A stretch of DNA of 62,848 nucleotides, from the NCBI GenBank assembly GCA_964533145.1, contig CAZHLG010000001.1:1-62848 (forward strand), given 5' to 3'. Numbering within the stretch: the stretch's first letter is position 1; every line of letters begins with the position of its first letter. The notes beneath the pieces were generated by a model. That model was not told where the DNA came from, searched no databases, and saw nothing but the letters and a program-made list of their open reading frames with translations. A program made the translations under genes and the position numbers. Below are positions 46,979 through 56,402 of the stretch, piece after piece. The DNA is from CAITQP01 sp964533145. Lineage in GTDB: Bacteria; Patescibacteriota; Minisyncoccia; Phycocordibacterales; UBA9973.

Positions 46979-47916
46979 ATGCATTCGTCCGGAAGCGCAC
47001 CGGCAGCGGCGAGATACGCGGTCGCTGCATCATGGAGCGCGATCATGTCTGCGAACCGTCCGCTTTCCGTGGAGCCGAGTACGGCTGCACCGAGCACTTT
47101 GCCTGTCGGCGTTTTCCAAAGCACGGCAAGGTTGCCGCCTGCGACGTCAGTATAGCCTGTTTTCGATGCGATCAGAAGCGGTAGTCGGTCGATCGCCTTG
47201 TCGGTGTTCTCGAGTTTTGTCGTTGCGCCCGCGGTGTCGGTCATTACGACGCGCCGCTGCGTGCTGAATGCCATGATGTCGGGAAAATCCGCCGCATCTC
47301 GCGCCAAAAGCGATACGATGTCCCGCGCGCTGCCCCAGGCTGTGGCGATCGTATCATTGCCGGTATCAAGACCGGAGACGCTTTCGTATCGCAGCGTGGA
47401 AAGACCAAGCGTCCGAGCCTCGGCGTTCATCGCAGCGATGAAATCTTCCCGCTGCAATCCGGAGCTGCTTGCAAGCATGCTGGCCCCGTTGTTCGAAGAT
47501 GCGACAAGGACGGCTTTTGTGATCTCGCCGATGCGGTATGTCTGGCCGGCGGCGTAACCGATCGGAGGGTCAAGCAATAGATCTTCGGACTGCACGGTAT
47601 AGAATTCGTTCGGAGCCGAATGCTGCAGGGCGATGCGGAGCGTCATGAGCTTGGTCAGCGATGCGAGCGGCAGCGCCGTGCGGGCATCTCGCGCGGCAAG
47701 CATCTCTCCGGATGCGACGTCCTGGACAACGAATGCCTTGGCGGCGATCGTTCCGTACCGTTTTTCGAATGTCGCTGCCCTGATCGAGGCGCGAGCATCC
47801 GAACAAATGGATGCGATGTCTGTCTTGAGATGCGCGTGCGTGTTGGCGATCGAGAGGATCGAAACCGCGGCAAGCAGCGCAAGCAAGAGGCTAAGCTGTG
47901 CGTTCCGAGCCTGCAT
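46975..47916 (-). CDS. D-alanyl-D-alanine carboxypeptidase (low-mass PBP)
   Basis: A 313-aa exported penicillin-binding protein with an N-terminal signal/anchor (LSLLLALLAAVSILSIAN). The active-site motifs are S86-L-T-K89, S141-N-N143 and K252-T-G254, all intact. RDARTALPLASLTKLMTLRIAL and SGLDTGNDTIATAWGSARDI are typical of DacA/PBP5-like enzymes; the C-terminal beta domain and amphipathic anchor are absent. It trims pentapeptide stems. Its position, before murE, is where ftsI usually lies in a dcw cluster. It overlaps scpB by 26 nt. Confidence 0.92.
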   Translation of the reverse strand: MQARNAQLSLLLALLAAVSILSIANTHAHLKTDIASICSDARASIRAATFEKRYGTIAAKAFVVQDVASGEMLAARDARTALPLASLTKLMTLRIALQHSAPNEFYTVQSEDLLLDPPIGYAAGQTYRIGEITKAVLVASSNNGASMLASSSGLQREDFIAAMNAEARTLGLSTLRYESVSGLDTGNDTIATAWGSARDIVSLLARDAADFPDIMAFSTQRRVVMTDTAGATTKLENTDKAIDRLPLLIASKTGYTDVAGGNLAVLWKTPTGKVLGAAVLGSTESGRFADMIALHDAATAYLAAAGALPDECI

Positions 47917-48463
47917 CTGCCGTTTCTTCCGATAATTCCGCCCCGATCCCCGCCTTTTCGATCTCCGCATGGATGCGGGCGTACTCAGGCAGCGCCTCGG
48001 CATTCTCCGCGCCGAGTGAAGCCAATAATGCTACGGTGGGCACATACATGAATTTTTTTCGGTCGCGCGGGTACGGTATCCGTTCGATCAAGCCGCGGAC
48101 CATCAGGGCGCGGAGGATGAATCCGGAATTCACGCCGCGGATATAATCGATCTTGCCGCGCGTCACCTCGCTGCCGTACATGATGATCGAAAGCGTTTCG
48201 ACGGATGCCTTGGAGAGGCCCTTGCTGAGCTCCTCTTTGTAGAGCTGTTCGAGCACGGCGCTTGCCGCAGGGTGCGTGCCGAGCGTATAGCCGTCACCCG
48301 CGCGTACGAGTACGATGCCGCGGCCGGCGAGTGCCGCTTCGAGTTCTTCGAGCGCTGCGGCCGTTTCGGCGCCGCCGAGCCCCGCCGTTTTGGCGAGCTC
48401 GACAAGCGTCCATGGCTCGGCGCGGGAGAACAGCAGTGCTTCGATGAGTGCGGACGGTTGCAT
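47891..48463 (-). CDS. scpB: Segregation and condensation protein ScpB
   Basis: A 190-aa kite protein with two winged-helix domains: ALIEALLFSRAEPWTLVELAKTAGL, LEELEAALAGRGIVLVRAGDGYTL, LSKASVETLSIIMYGSEVTRGKIDYIRGVNSGFILRALMVRGLIE. It dimerises and binds ScpA in the SMC condensin complex. It begins 5 nt after scpA and overlaps dacA. Confidence 0.95.
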   Translation of the reverse strand: MQPSALIEALLFSRAEPWTLVELAKTAGLGGAETAAALEELEAALAGRGIVLVRAGDGYTLGTHPAASAVLEQLYKEELSKGLSKASVETLSIIMYGSEVTRGKIDYIRGVNSGFILRALMVRGLIERIPYPRDRKKFMYVPTVALLASLGAENAEALPEYARIHAEIEKAGIGAELSEETADAGSERTA

Positions 48464-48468
48464 ATAGG

Positions 48469-49221
48469 TTAGCCTAGCACATCCTGCTCGACAGTCGAAA
48501 GCTCGATGTCTTCGAAATCAGCGCCTTGGATGGCGTCGAGCATTCCTTGGCGGACAAGTTCAAGCATCGCAAGGAACGAAACGATGACATTGTTTTTGAT
48601 CGTGTCGCGGTCGGCGCCGACGACGCTTTTCTGCCAGTCGCGGAACGACACTCGTGCCGCCGTGGCGATGCGCTCAGTCAGGCTCGTGAGCATCTCGTCG
48701 ATGCTGATCACCTTGCGCACGCGCACTTCCGGCAGCGCTTCCTCTTTAGGAATGCGTCCGAGGCAGTCGAGCGCGGCCGCTGCGAGCGAATCTTGCGTCA
48801 GTTTCGGGTCAGGCGCGAAGACCGAGGAAAAAAGTTCCCGTTCTCGCGGCAAGCGTATGACGGTAGCGCCGTACCGGACTGAGATTTCCGCGCCGATCTC
48901 TCTGATCACGGCATAGAGCGCGAGCCGGCTCTCGAGGTCGACGATGTCCTTTTCTTCTTCTTTCGTCACCAAAAAGCCCGGCAGAAGCGAGCGGCTTTTG
49001 ATCAGGATGAGTGTCGCTGCGACCGAAAGGAACGACGTCGCTTCTGCGAGGTCGCCGGTGCGCCCGCGCATCGCGCGCAGGTATTCGTCGGTGACAGCGG
49101 CAAGCGCGATTTCGTTGATGAACAGCTTCCGGCTTTCCACCAGATTGAGCAGGAGTTCAAGCGGGCCTTCGAACGAGCCCGCACGGACCGTATAGGAGGT
49201 CTCCGAGACAGCGGCATCCAT
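48469..49221 (-). CDS. scpA: Segregation and condensation protein ScpA
   Basis: A 250-aa kleisin that closes the SMC ring. The N-terminal kleisin motif is FEGPLELLLNLVESRKLFINEIALAAVTDEYL, followed by LSVAATLILIKSRSLLPG; the C-terminal winged helix is NNVIVSFLAMLELVRQGML with a final acidic IELSTVEQD. It is the first gene of the run to murG, transcribed from a leaderless promoter. Confidence 0.95.
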   Translation of the reverse strand: MDAAVSETSYTVRAGSFEGPLELLLNLVESRKLFINEIALAAVTDEYLRAMRGRTGDLAEATSFLSVAATLILIKSRSLLPGFLVTKEEEKDIVDLESRLALYAVIREIGAEISVRYGATVIRLPRERELFSSVFAPDPKLTQDSLAAAALDCLGRIPKEEALPEVRVRKVISIDEMLTSLTERIATAARVSFRDWQKSVVGADRDTIKNNVIVSFLAMLELVRQGMLDAIQGADFEDIELSTVEQDVLG

Positions 49222-49227
49222 GCACGC

Positions 49228-49233
49228 ATAGTA
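49228..49233 (-). promoter_or_regulatory. Leaderless -10 box of the scpA-murG run
   Basis: Minus-strand TACTAT ending 6 nt before ATG 49221. Confidence 0.62.
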
Positions 49234-49264
49234 CCCTATTTCGGCGATTTTGCGTACCCGCGGA

Positions 49265-50659
49265 TTATTTTCGAAGCTGAATGCCGAGTTCCTTGAGCTG
49301 TTTCTCGGGCACTTCGGACGGCGCGCCCATCATGAGGTCGCGGCCTTCGCCTGTTTTCGGGAATGCGATGACTTCGCGGATGTTCGGCTCATTCTCGAGC
49401 AGCATGACGATGCGGTCGATGCCGGGCGCGAAGCCGCCATGCGGCGGAGCGCCGTACTTGAAGGCTTCGAGCATGTGGCCGAATTTGCGCTGCTGCGTGG
49501 CTTCGTCGATGCCGAGCAGGTCGAAGACCCGCTTCTGTTCGGCGGAATCGTGGATGCGGATCGATCCGGACGAGAGTTCGTAGCCGTTGAGCACCAGATC
49601 GTACGAGCTCGCGCGGATGCTCATGATGTCTTCGCCGTTCATGAATTTTTCCCGGTCTTCGTCTTTGACGGCGCAGAACGGATGGTGCGCGGCCTGCAGT
49701 TCTCCGTCATCCGTCTTCTCGAACATCGGAAAGTCGAGCACCCAGGCGAACGCCAGTTCGTTCGGGTCCTCCTTGTTTTCCCGCAGGTCAGGCTTGTCGC
49801 TGCCGTACTTTTCCATCGATTCGGCGTACGTCAGGCGCGGGAACGGCCGCTGCGAGATCTTCTTGCCGGGATACAGCGTCTCCACGAGCTTGATGAACAT
49901 CGCTTCCGTGTAGCGCAGGATGTCCTCCTGGTTCACGAATGACATCTCGAAATCGAGCTGCGTGAATTCCGGCTGACGGTCGCCGCGCGTGTCTTCGTCG
50001 CGCATGCAGCGTGCGATCTGGAAATAGCGCTCGAAGCCCGCGACCATCGAGAGCTGCTTGAACTGCTGCGGCGATTGCGGCAGGGCGTAGAAATTGCCGT
50101 GCCAGAGGCGCGACGGCACAAGATACTCGCGGCTGCCTTCCGGCGTGCCTTTCATGAGGATCGGCGTCTCGATCTCGATGAAATCGTTCGCATGCATGTA
50201 GTCGCGGAAAAACGAGATGATCTTGTCGCGGTTGCGGATGTTCTTCTGCATGCGCTCCGTGCGCAGGTCGAGATAGCGGTATTTCATGCGCGTATCCTCG
50301 TTCACATGCATGGTGTCGCCGGAGAGCTCGAACGGCGGCGTGTCTGCCTTGTTGAGCACCTCGATGGCCGTAACCTCGAGCTCGACATCGCCGCTCGGGA
50401 TGTTCGGATTGACGTTCTTTTCAGGGCGCTTGTTCACGATGCCTTCGACGCGCACGACCCACTCGGGACGCATCTCCTTGGCGACCGCGATTGCTTCCGC
50501 GTGGTTCGGCAAGACGACGCACTGCACGAAACCCTTCATGTCGCGCAAGTCGAAAAAGACCATTTTGCCCTGGTCTCGGCGCACATGGACCCATCCGGCA
50601 AGGACGATTGACTCGCCCACTTTGGCCGAAAGTTCGTTCGTGTAGATTCTGCCTGTCAT
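49265..50659 (-). CDS. aspS: Aspartyl-tRNA synthetase lacking the GAD insertion
   Basis: A 464-aa class II synthetase. The N-terminal OB-fold binds the anticodon (VGESIVLAGWVHVRRDQGKMVFFDLRD). The catalytic core has FIEIETPILMKGTPEGSREYLVPSRL, FERYFQIARCMRDEDTRGDRQPEFTQLDFEMSF and the class II motif 3 HGGFAPGIDRIVMLL. Bacterial AspRS enzymes (~590 aa) carry a ~100-residue GAD domain after the GSDKPDLR motif; here GSDKPDLRENKEDP leads directly to LAFAWVLDFPMFE, so the insertion is absent. GSDKPDLR itself is a bacterial-type feature, so this looks like loss rather than an archaeal enzyme. Confidence 0.95.
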   Translation of the reverse strand: MTGRIYTNELSAKVGESIVLAGWVHVRRDQGKMVFFDLRDMKGFVQCVVLPNHAEAIAVAKEMRPEWVVRVEGIVNKRPEKNVNPNIPSGDVELEVTAIEVLNKADTPPFELSGDTMHVNEDTRMKYRYLDLRTERMQKNIRNRDKIISFFRDYMHANDFIEIETPILMKGTPEGSREYLVPSRLWHGNFYALPQSPQQFKQLSMVAGFERYFQIARCMRDEDTRGDRQPEFTQLDFEMSFVNQEDILRYTEAMFIKLVETLYPGKKISQRPFPRLTYAESMEKYGSDKPDLRENKEDPNELAFAWVLDFPMFEKTDDGELQAAHHPFCAVKDEDREKFMNGEDIMSIRASSYDLVLNGYELSSGSIRIHDSAEQKRVFDLLGIDEATQQRKFGHMLEAFKYGAPPHGGFAPGIDRIVMLLENEPNIREVIAFPKTGEGRDLMMGAPSEVPEKQLKELGIQLRK

Positions 50660-50668
50660 ATAGAAAGC

Positions 50669-50674
50669 ACTGTA
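50669..50674 (-). promoter_or_regulatory. -10 box of aspS
   Basis: Minus-strand TACAGT, 9 nt before ATG 50659. Confidence 0.5.
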
Positions 50675-50701
50675 CCACGTTTCGGCCTTATTTGGAAAGG
50701 C

Positions 50702-50947
50702 CTATTTGAAATTCTTGAGCGGCGGATGGAATGCCGTGCCCATGGCTTCGAGCGGCTCGGAAATGATCATCACAAGGAAAAAAAGCAGGTAGTAGAGCGG
50801 TGTGGCGATGATGAACGAAATGCGGTCCTCTTTCTCCCAGGCGAAGTAGTGCGTGCGCAGCCACTGGAACAGCGTATTGAGCGGCCAGTAGAAAATGGCC
50901 AGAATGCTCATGATCGCGATCTTGATGCCGGTGAGGATTGTCTGCAT
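50702..50947 (-). CDS. 81-aa membrane protein downstream of trpS
   Basis: Two membrane segments (IKIAIMSILAIFYWPLNTLF and FIIATPLYYLLFFLVMIISEPL) flank a basic/aromatic loop (RTHYFAWEKEDR). It begins 3 nt after the trpS stop, so it is cotranscribed. No family recognised. Confidence 0.72.
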   Translation of the reverse strand: MQTILTGIKIAIMSILAIFYWPLNTLFQWLRTHYFAWEKEDRISFIIATPLYYLLFFLVMIISEPLEAMGTAFHPPLKNFK

Positions 50948-50950
50948 GGT

Positions 50951-51907
50951 TTATTTGAGACCGACAGCTTTCGAGATTGCTTCCATTTTTTGCGCGGCGC
51001 GTCGCTTGGCTTTTTCACCGCCCTCGCGGAGCGCCTGCTCGACTATTTCCGGATGCGCAGCAAGTTCAAGATACTTGGCGCGCATCGGCGCGACGTACGC
51101 CTTGATGTCGGCCGCGAGCGCCTCCTTCAGGACTTTGTACTTGCCCGTGTTTTCTTCATACAGCGGCGCGAGTTCAGCTTCTGTCTTAAAGAGCTTGTGC
51201 ATGGCATACACGTTCTCCGGCCGTTCGCCTGACGAATCAGTCACAATGCTCATGACGAGCTTGTCTATCTGCTCGTCCGAAGCGAAGAGCGGAATCGTGT
51301 TGCCGTAGCTTTTGCTCATCTTGCGGCCGTCGATGCCTGGCACGACGCCTGTCGATTCAAGGATCACCGGTTCAGGCATCTTGAAAAGGGGTGCTTCTTC
51401 GCTGCCCCAAACGCGATTGAATTTTTCTGCGGTATCGCGGGCAAATTCGAGATGCTGCTTCTGGTCGGCGCCCACAGGCACGATGTCCGGGTCCTGCATG
51501 AGAATATCGGCGGCCATGAGCATCGGGTAGTCGAAAAGGCCCACGGTTGCCTCTTTTCCGTTCGCGACCTTGTCTTTGTATGCGACCGCGCGCTCAAGGT
51601 ATGGCATGGTCGTGATGCAGTTGAACATCCAAGTAAGCTCGCAGAGCTCGCCTCCGATCACAGACTGCTGAAAGATGACCGTTTTTTCCGGATCAAGGCC
51701 GCACGCGATGTACGCTGCAGCGACATGAAAAATATTCTTGCGCAGCTCGGCCGCATTTTGCACCGTAGTGAGGGCGTGCAGGTCGACAACGCAGATATAT
51801 TCCTCGTGGGAATCTTGCATATCGACAAACTGCTTGATCGCGCCGAAATAGTTGCCGAGATGCAATTCTCCCGTAGGCTGGATGCCGGAAAGCAGGATTT
51901 TCTTCAT
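50951..51907 (-). CDS. trpS: Tryptophanyl-tRNA synthetase
   Basis: A 318-aa class I synthetase of normal bacterial length. The HIGH-type motif is LHLGN (GIQPTGELHLGNYFGAI) and KMSKS is intact (GIDGRKMSKSYGNTI). Other landmarks are VDLHALT, FNCITTMPYLERAVAYKDK, GLFDYPMLMAADILMQDPDIVPVGADQKQHLEFARD. Start 51907 follows from the TATACT box; the frame to 51925 would include the promoter. Confidence 0.96.
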   Translation of the reverse strand: MKKILLSGIQPTGELHLGNYFGAIKQFVDMQDSHEEYICVVDLHALTTVQNAAELRKNIFHVAAAYIACGLDPEKTVIFQQSVIGGELCELTWMFNCITTMPYLERAVAYKDKVANGKEATVGLFDYPMLMAADILMQDPDIVPVGADQKQHLEFARDTAEKFNRVWGSEEAPLFKMPEPVILESTGVVPGIDGRKMSKSYGNTIPLFASDEQIDKLVMSIVTDSSGERPENVYAMHKLFKTEAELAPLYEENTGKYKVLKEALAADIKAYVAPMRAKYLELAAHPEIVEQALREGGEKAKRRAAQKMEAISKAVGLK

Positions 51908-51915
51908 ATGATTGC

Positions 51916-51921
51916 AGTATA
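51916..51921 (-). promoter_or_regulatory. -10 box of trpS
   Basis: Minus-strand TATACT, 8 nt before ATG 51907, directly after the T-run of an upstream terminator. Confidence 0.6.
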
Positions 51922-51925
51922 ACAA

Positions 51926-51952
51926 TAAAAAAGGCCGCCTGAAAAGGCGGCC
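51926..51952 (-). terminator. Terminator upstream of trpS with no annotated gene before it
   Basis: GGCCGCCT / AGGCGGCC stem with a TTTC loop and a run of seven T on the minus strand. No long gene reads into it; the only minus-strand frame nearby is the 15-codon one at 51964-52011. Confidence 0.8.
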
Positions 51953-51963
51953 ACTAAATTAAC

Positions 51964-52011
51964 TCATTGATGTTTAATATTATGACAGAAACAGGAAGTA
52001 TTGCAAATCAT
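51964..52011 (-). CDS. Possible 15-aa Cys-rich peptide before the terminator
   Basis: MICNTSCFCHNIKHQ, three Cys in 15 residues, ends 11 nt before the terminator. No strong promoter is visible. It may mark a small RNA instead, or be chance. Confidence 0.2.
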   Translation of the reverse strand: MICNTSCFCHNIKHQ

Positions 52012-52075
52012 CCGATTGTGCACAGTTTTACCACAGCTTTATGAACTGACACGGCTTCCCTGCCTGCCGCGCGGC

Positions 52076-52084
52076 TGCTACAAT
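52076..52084 (+). promoter_or_regulatory. Extended -10 box of dnaB
   Basis: TGCTACAAT ends 8 nt before ATG 52093. Confidence 0.62.
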
Positions 52085-52092
52085 CGCAGGGT

Positions 52093-53493
<1,401 letters not shown>

Positions 53494-54108
53494 ATGGACT
53501 CGCTCAAACACCTCCAACAGCTTTTCAAGCGCTTTCCCGGCATCGGCGAGCGCCAGGCCATGCGCTTCGCGTACTTCGTGGCGACCGCCGACGAAGGCTA
53601 CATCCGCGACCTTTCGGCGCGCATTGCAGAGATCAGGAAGAGCGTGCGCCGCTGCGCGCGCTGCTATGCCCTCTCCGAGAACATCTCCGGATCGCTCTGT
53701 CCGGTGTGCAACGATCCGGCTCGGGACAAAGGCATGCTGCTTGTCGTCGAAAAAGACGCGGACCGCGAGCGTTTTGTGCAGTCACGCGCGTATCCCGGCA
53801 CGTATTTTCTGCTCGGCGGCCTGGCGCCGGCCATCGAAAAAGACACGGCAGCCCACATCCGCATCGAGGAGCTCGCCCGTCTCGTGCAAAAAGAATCCGG
53901 CGAAAAGCTCCGCGAAGTGATCATCGCCCTCTCGGCAACACCCGACGGCGACCGCACCGAAGCGCTCCTCATGTCCAGACTCGAAAAACTCGGACTGTCC
54001 GGTGTCGCGGTCTCAGTGCTCGGCAAGGGGCTCTCCACAGGCACGGAGATCGAATACTCGGACGCGAATACGCTTTCGAATGCGTTTAAAACAAGGACTA
54101 CTCTGTAA
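53494..54108 (+). CDS. recR: Recombination protein RecR
   Basis: A 204-aa RecR that acts with RecO (and RecF where present) to load RecA. Helix-hairpin-helix (FKRFPGIGERQAMRFAYFV), C4 zinc finger (C-x2-C and C-x2-C in RRCARCYALSENISGSLCPVC), Toprim domain (LLVVEKDADRERF, FLLGGLAPAIEKDTA) and a C-terminal IIALSATPDGDRTEALLMSRL motif are complete. It starts with no gap after the dnaB stop; coupling of these two is not the usual dnaX-recR order. Confidence 0.96.
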   Translation: MDSLKHLQQLFKRFPGIGERQAMRFAYFVATADEGYIRDLSARIAEIRKSVRRCARCYALSENISGSLCPVCNDPARDKGMLLVVEKDADRERFVQSRAYPGTYFLLGGLAPAIEKDTAAHIRIEELARLVQKESGEKLREVIIALSATPDGDRTEALLMSRLEKLGLSGVAVSVLGKGLSTGTEIEYSDANTLSNAFKTRTTL

Positions 54109-54115
54109 TTAAAAT

Positions 54116-54143
54116 AAAAAGCACCCTCTAGCGGGTGCTTTTT
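54116..54143. terminator. Bidirectional terminator
   Basis: AAAAAGCACCC / GGGTGCTTTTT with a 6-nt loop between convergent recR and the ABC transporter gene. Confidence 0.88.
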
Positions 54144-54176
54144 AAAATTCATAATTTACATTTCTTCTACATGCAT

Positions 54177-55919
54177 CTATACGGCAACTTCATGCGAGTG
54201 CAGCATTCGATAATAGATGCCATCGATATCGCTCAGAAGAGATTCATGCGTGCCGTCTTGTGCGATCCGCCCGTTGTCGAACACCAGGATTCTGTCGCAA
54301 TTCCGGATAGTGGACAACCGATGGGCTATGACAATCACGGTCTTATCCTTGAGTCCGTTCTCCAAAATTGACTGCACTTCTTTTTCCGTGACATTATCAA
54401 GAGATGAAGTTGCTTCGTCCAGAATAAGGATTGGAGCGTCGTGTACTAATGCTCGGGCAATGGCGACGCGCTGCCGCTGTCCACCCGAAAGTTTGATGCC
54501 GCGCTCTCCTACGAGCGTGTCATACCCATACTCAAGACCCATTATGAACTCATGGATCCGTGCCTTTTCTGCCGCGCTGGCGACTTCATCAAAGCTGGCA
54601 TGCTCGCTGCCGTAGGCGATGTTCTCCTGGATATCCCTATTAAACATGTCAACATTTTGTGACACGCAGGATATGAGTGTTTTAAGCCCATCCTGAGTCA
54701 GATCCGTAGCGATATTATAGCCGCCTACAAAAATAGTACCCTGGTGAATATCGACATTGCGGAGCAACATCTGAACCAGCGTTGTCTTTCCGGCTCCCGA
54801 TGTCCCGATTACGGCCACTTTTTGGCCAGCAGGTATCTCAAGCGAGAAATTTTTGAACACAGGTTCACATTTGGGGTATGCGAACGTGACATTGTTGAAC
54901 GACACAGAAGCATCTTTTGAATCTAATCTTGGCGCCTGAAGCGCGTTCGGCATATCGATTATGCCTGGTTCAAGCTCTATGATCTCTACCATCTCCTGTG
55001 CGTCGGCGACTGCCTTTGAACACCGGCGTACACTGCGCCCAAAATCCCAGAGACAGCCGGACAGCTGCCCTGCGTATGTGGTCACTAAGACCAGTCCTCC
55101 GGTGGATAGCTCGTGCCGTGACCATAAATATGCGCCAGCGGCGATCGAGCCCACATGTACAACAATCGAGAACAGCCCTTGAATCACATTTGATCGGTTG
55201 GCAAAATTCCATGCTTTAAGGAGCGCTTCGTAGTGGCGAACTGTCGCCCCATGAAAACGTTTTTCCTCATGCTTTCTCGAACCGAACATTTTGACAAGCG
55301 AGATGTTTCCGATGACATCAGCAAACGCCCCAGTTACTTTAGAGTCTTCGGCAGCTTCAGCCATACTCAGGGACAGGCGCTTCTTGGAGTTGATTATGAT
55401 GTAACCAAAATAGGTTATCGTCCATATTCCAACACCGAGAGCAACCGGTGTGCATATCGAGGAGAGCACCCAAATAGTGCCTATGATTTGCACGCATACG
55501 TAGAGATACTGACCGAGCAGTTCGTCGAAAAGCAGTTCGGCTGCCTGGACAAAGCGTTTCTGCTTAGCCACAAGCGATCCAGCGTAGGTGTTCGCAAAGA
55601 ACGCAGATGAATGCTTGAGCACATGCTCAAGCGCAACGTTCCTTAGAATTTTCATATGCCGGGCCTCGAAGACTGAATTTATGAAATCAGCGCTTCGGAA
55701 AAAGATCTGCGATCCGATTTGAACAACTGCGAACAGTGCGACCAGATGCCAGAGTGCGACAGAATCATTTTCCGGCAATACATCGATTATCTGCCCGAGC
55801 GCGTATGGCCGTAAGATGTCACGGAAGATAAAGGCCGTAGCGTAGCAGCAAATGGTGATTAACCCATAAATTCGAATGCCTTCAGTGTAGCGCCAGTAGA
55901 TGATGAGTACTTTTTTCAT
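54177..55919 (-). CDS. ABC exporter (fused membrane and ATPase domains)
   Basis: A 580-aa half-transporter that would act as a dimer. Six membrane helices lie in residues 15-300, then the ATPase: Walker A VIGTSGAGKTTLVQML, Q-loop SCVSQNVDMFN, signature LSGGQRQRVAIARAL, Walker B PILILDEATSSLD, and H-loop VIVIAHRLSTI. Substrate is unknown; lipid, peptide or drug export are typical of this MsbA-like class. The gene is clearly more AT-rich, with many AAA/ATT/TTT codons, than flanking dnaB, recR and rplU, and the upstream 110 bp is AT-rich too, which suggests later acquisition. A possible promoter is TTGACA (55988-55983) with TTTAAT 17 bp later. Confidence 0.92.
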   Translation of the reverse strand: MKKVLIIYWRYTEGIRIYGLITICCYATAFIFRDILRPYALGQIIDVLPENDSVALWHLVALFAVVQIGSQIFFRSADFINSVFEARHMKILRNVALEHVLKHSSAFFANTYAGSLVAKQKRFVQAAELLFDELLGQYLYVCVQIIGTIWVLSSICTPVALGVGIWTITYFGYIIINSKKRLSLSMAEAAEDSKVTGAFADVIGNISLVKMFGSRKHEEKRFHGATVRHYEALLKAWNFANRSNVIQGLFSIVVHVGSIAAGAYLWSRHELSTGGLVLVTTYAGQLSGCLWDFGRSVRRCSKAVADAQEMVEIIELEPGIIDMPNALQAPRLDSKDASVSFNNVTFAYPKCEPVFKNFSLEIPAGQKVAVIGTSGAGKTTLVQMLLRNVDIHQGTIFVGGYNIATDLTQDGLKTLISCVSQNVDMFNRDIQENIAYGSEHASFDEVASAAEKARIHEFIMGLEYGYDTLVGERGIKLSGGQRQRVAIARALVHDAPILILDEATSSLDNVTEKEVQSILENGLKDKTVIVIAHRLSTIRNCDRILVFDNGRIAQDGTHESLLSDIDGIYYRMLHSHEVAV

Positions 55920-55986
55920 TCACTATTTGTTTTTAAAAGTTAGGAATACAATTTTTATAATTAAATCATTTTTTTATATAAATGTC

Positions 55987-56014
55987 AAAAACCGCCTTTA
56001 GTGGGGCGGTTTTT
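55987..56014. terminator. Bidirectional terminator after rplU
   Basis: AAAAACCGCC / GGCGGTTTTT stem. On the minus strand the T-run merges into TTGACA, the possible -35 of the ABC transporter gene. Confidence 0.85.
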
Positions 56015-56031
56015 GAATCAATACGCTCTTT

Positions 56032-56358
56032 TTATTTGATCGCCGAGATCTTGACCTCGGAGTAACCCTGGCGGTGGCCGTTTTTCTTGTGGTACTTGCT
56101 TTTGGCCTTGTACTTGACCACGAGGACTTTCTTGGCGCGGCCGGCTGTCTGGAAGATAGCCTCGACCGTCGAGCCTGCGACCGTCGGAGCGCCGACGACC
56201 GTGTCCTTGCCGTTGTCGACGAGGAGCACCTCGTCGAAGACGACCTTGTCGCCCTTCTTGAGATCCTCGCCGAGGGTCTCGACGCGCAGGACGTCGCCGA
56301 CGGCGACCGGGTACTGCTTGCCGCCGGTCTTGATGATTGCGAATTCAGTGTTTGCCAT
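56032..56358 (-). CDS. rplU: 50S ribosomal protein bL21
   Basis: A 108-aa bL21 that binds 23S rRNA. Landmarks are FAIIKTGGKQYPVAVGDVLRVETL, GDKVVFDEVLLV, VGAPTVAGSTVEAIF and KYHKKNGHRQGYSEVKISAI. It has a leaderless-type promoter and terminator of its own, separated from rpmA, with which it usually forms an operon. Confidence 0.96.
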   Translation of the reverse strand: MANTEFAIIKTGGKQYPVAVGDVLRVETLGEDLKKGDKVVFDEVLLVDNGKDTVVGAPTVAGSTVEAIFQTAGRAKKVLVVKYKAKSKYHKKNGHRQGYSEVKISAIK

Positions 56359-56369
56359 ACGTAGGGCCT

Positions 56370-56375
56370 ATATTA
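56370..56375 (-). promoter_or_regulatory. -10 box of rplU
   Basis: Minus-strand TAATAT, 11 nt before ATG 56358; leader about 5 nt. Confidence 0.5.
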
Positions 56376-56402
56376 CACGATTTTCCGGCAAAGTCAACGG
56401 GT

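Noticed and set aside
50660..50701. Hairpin between the 81-aa membrane protein and aspS as a terminator
   Set aside because: The stem GGCCTT/AAGGCC is short and not followed by a T-run on the minus strand.
51926..52011. Trp attenuator (leader peptide plus terminator) controlling trpS
   Set aside because: The short frame has no Trp codons, and trpS has its own promoter downstream of the terminator.
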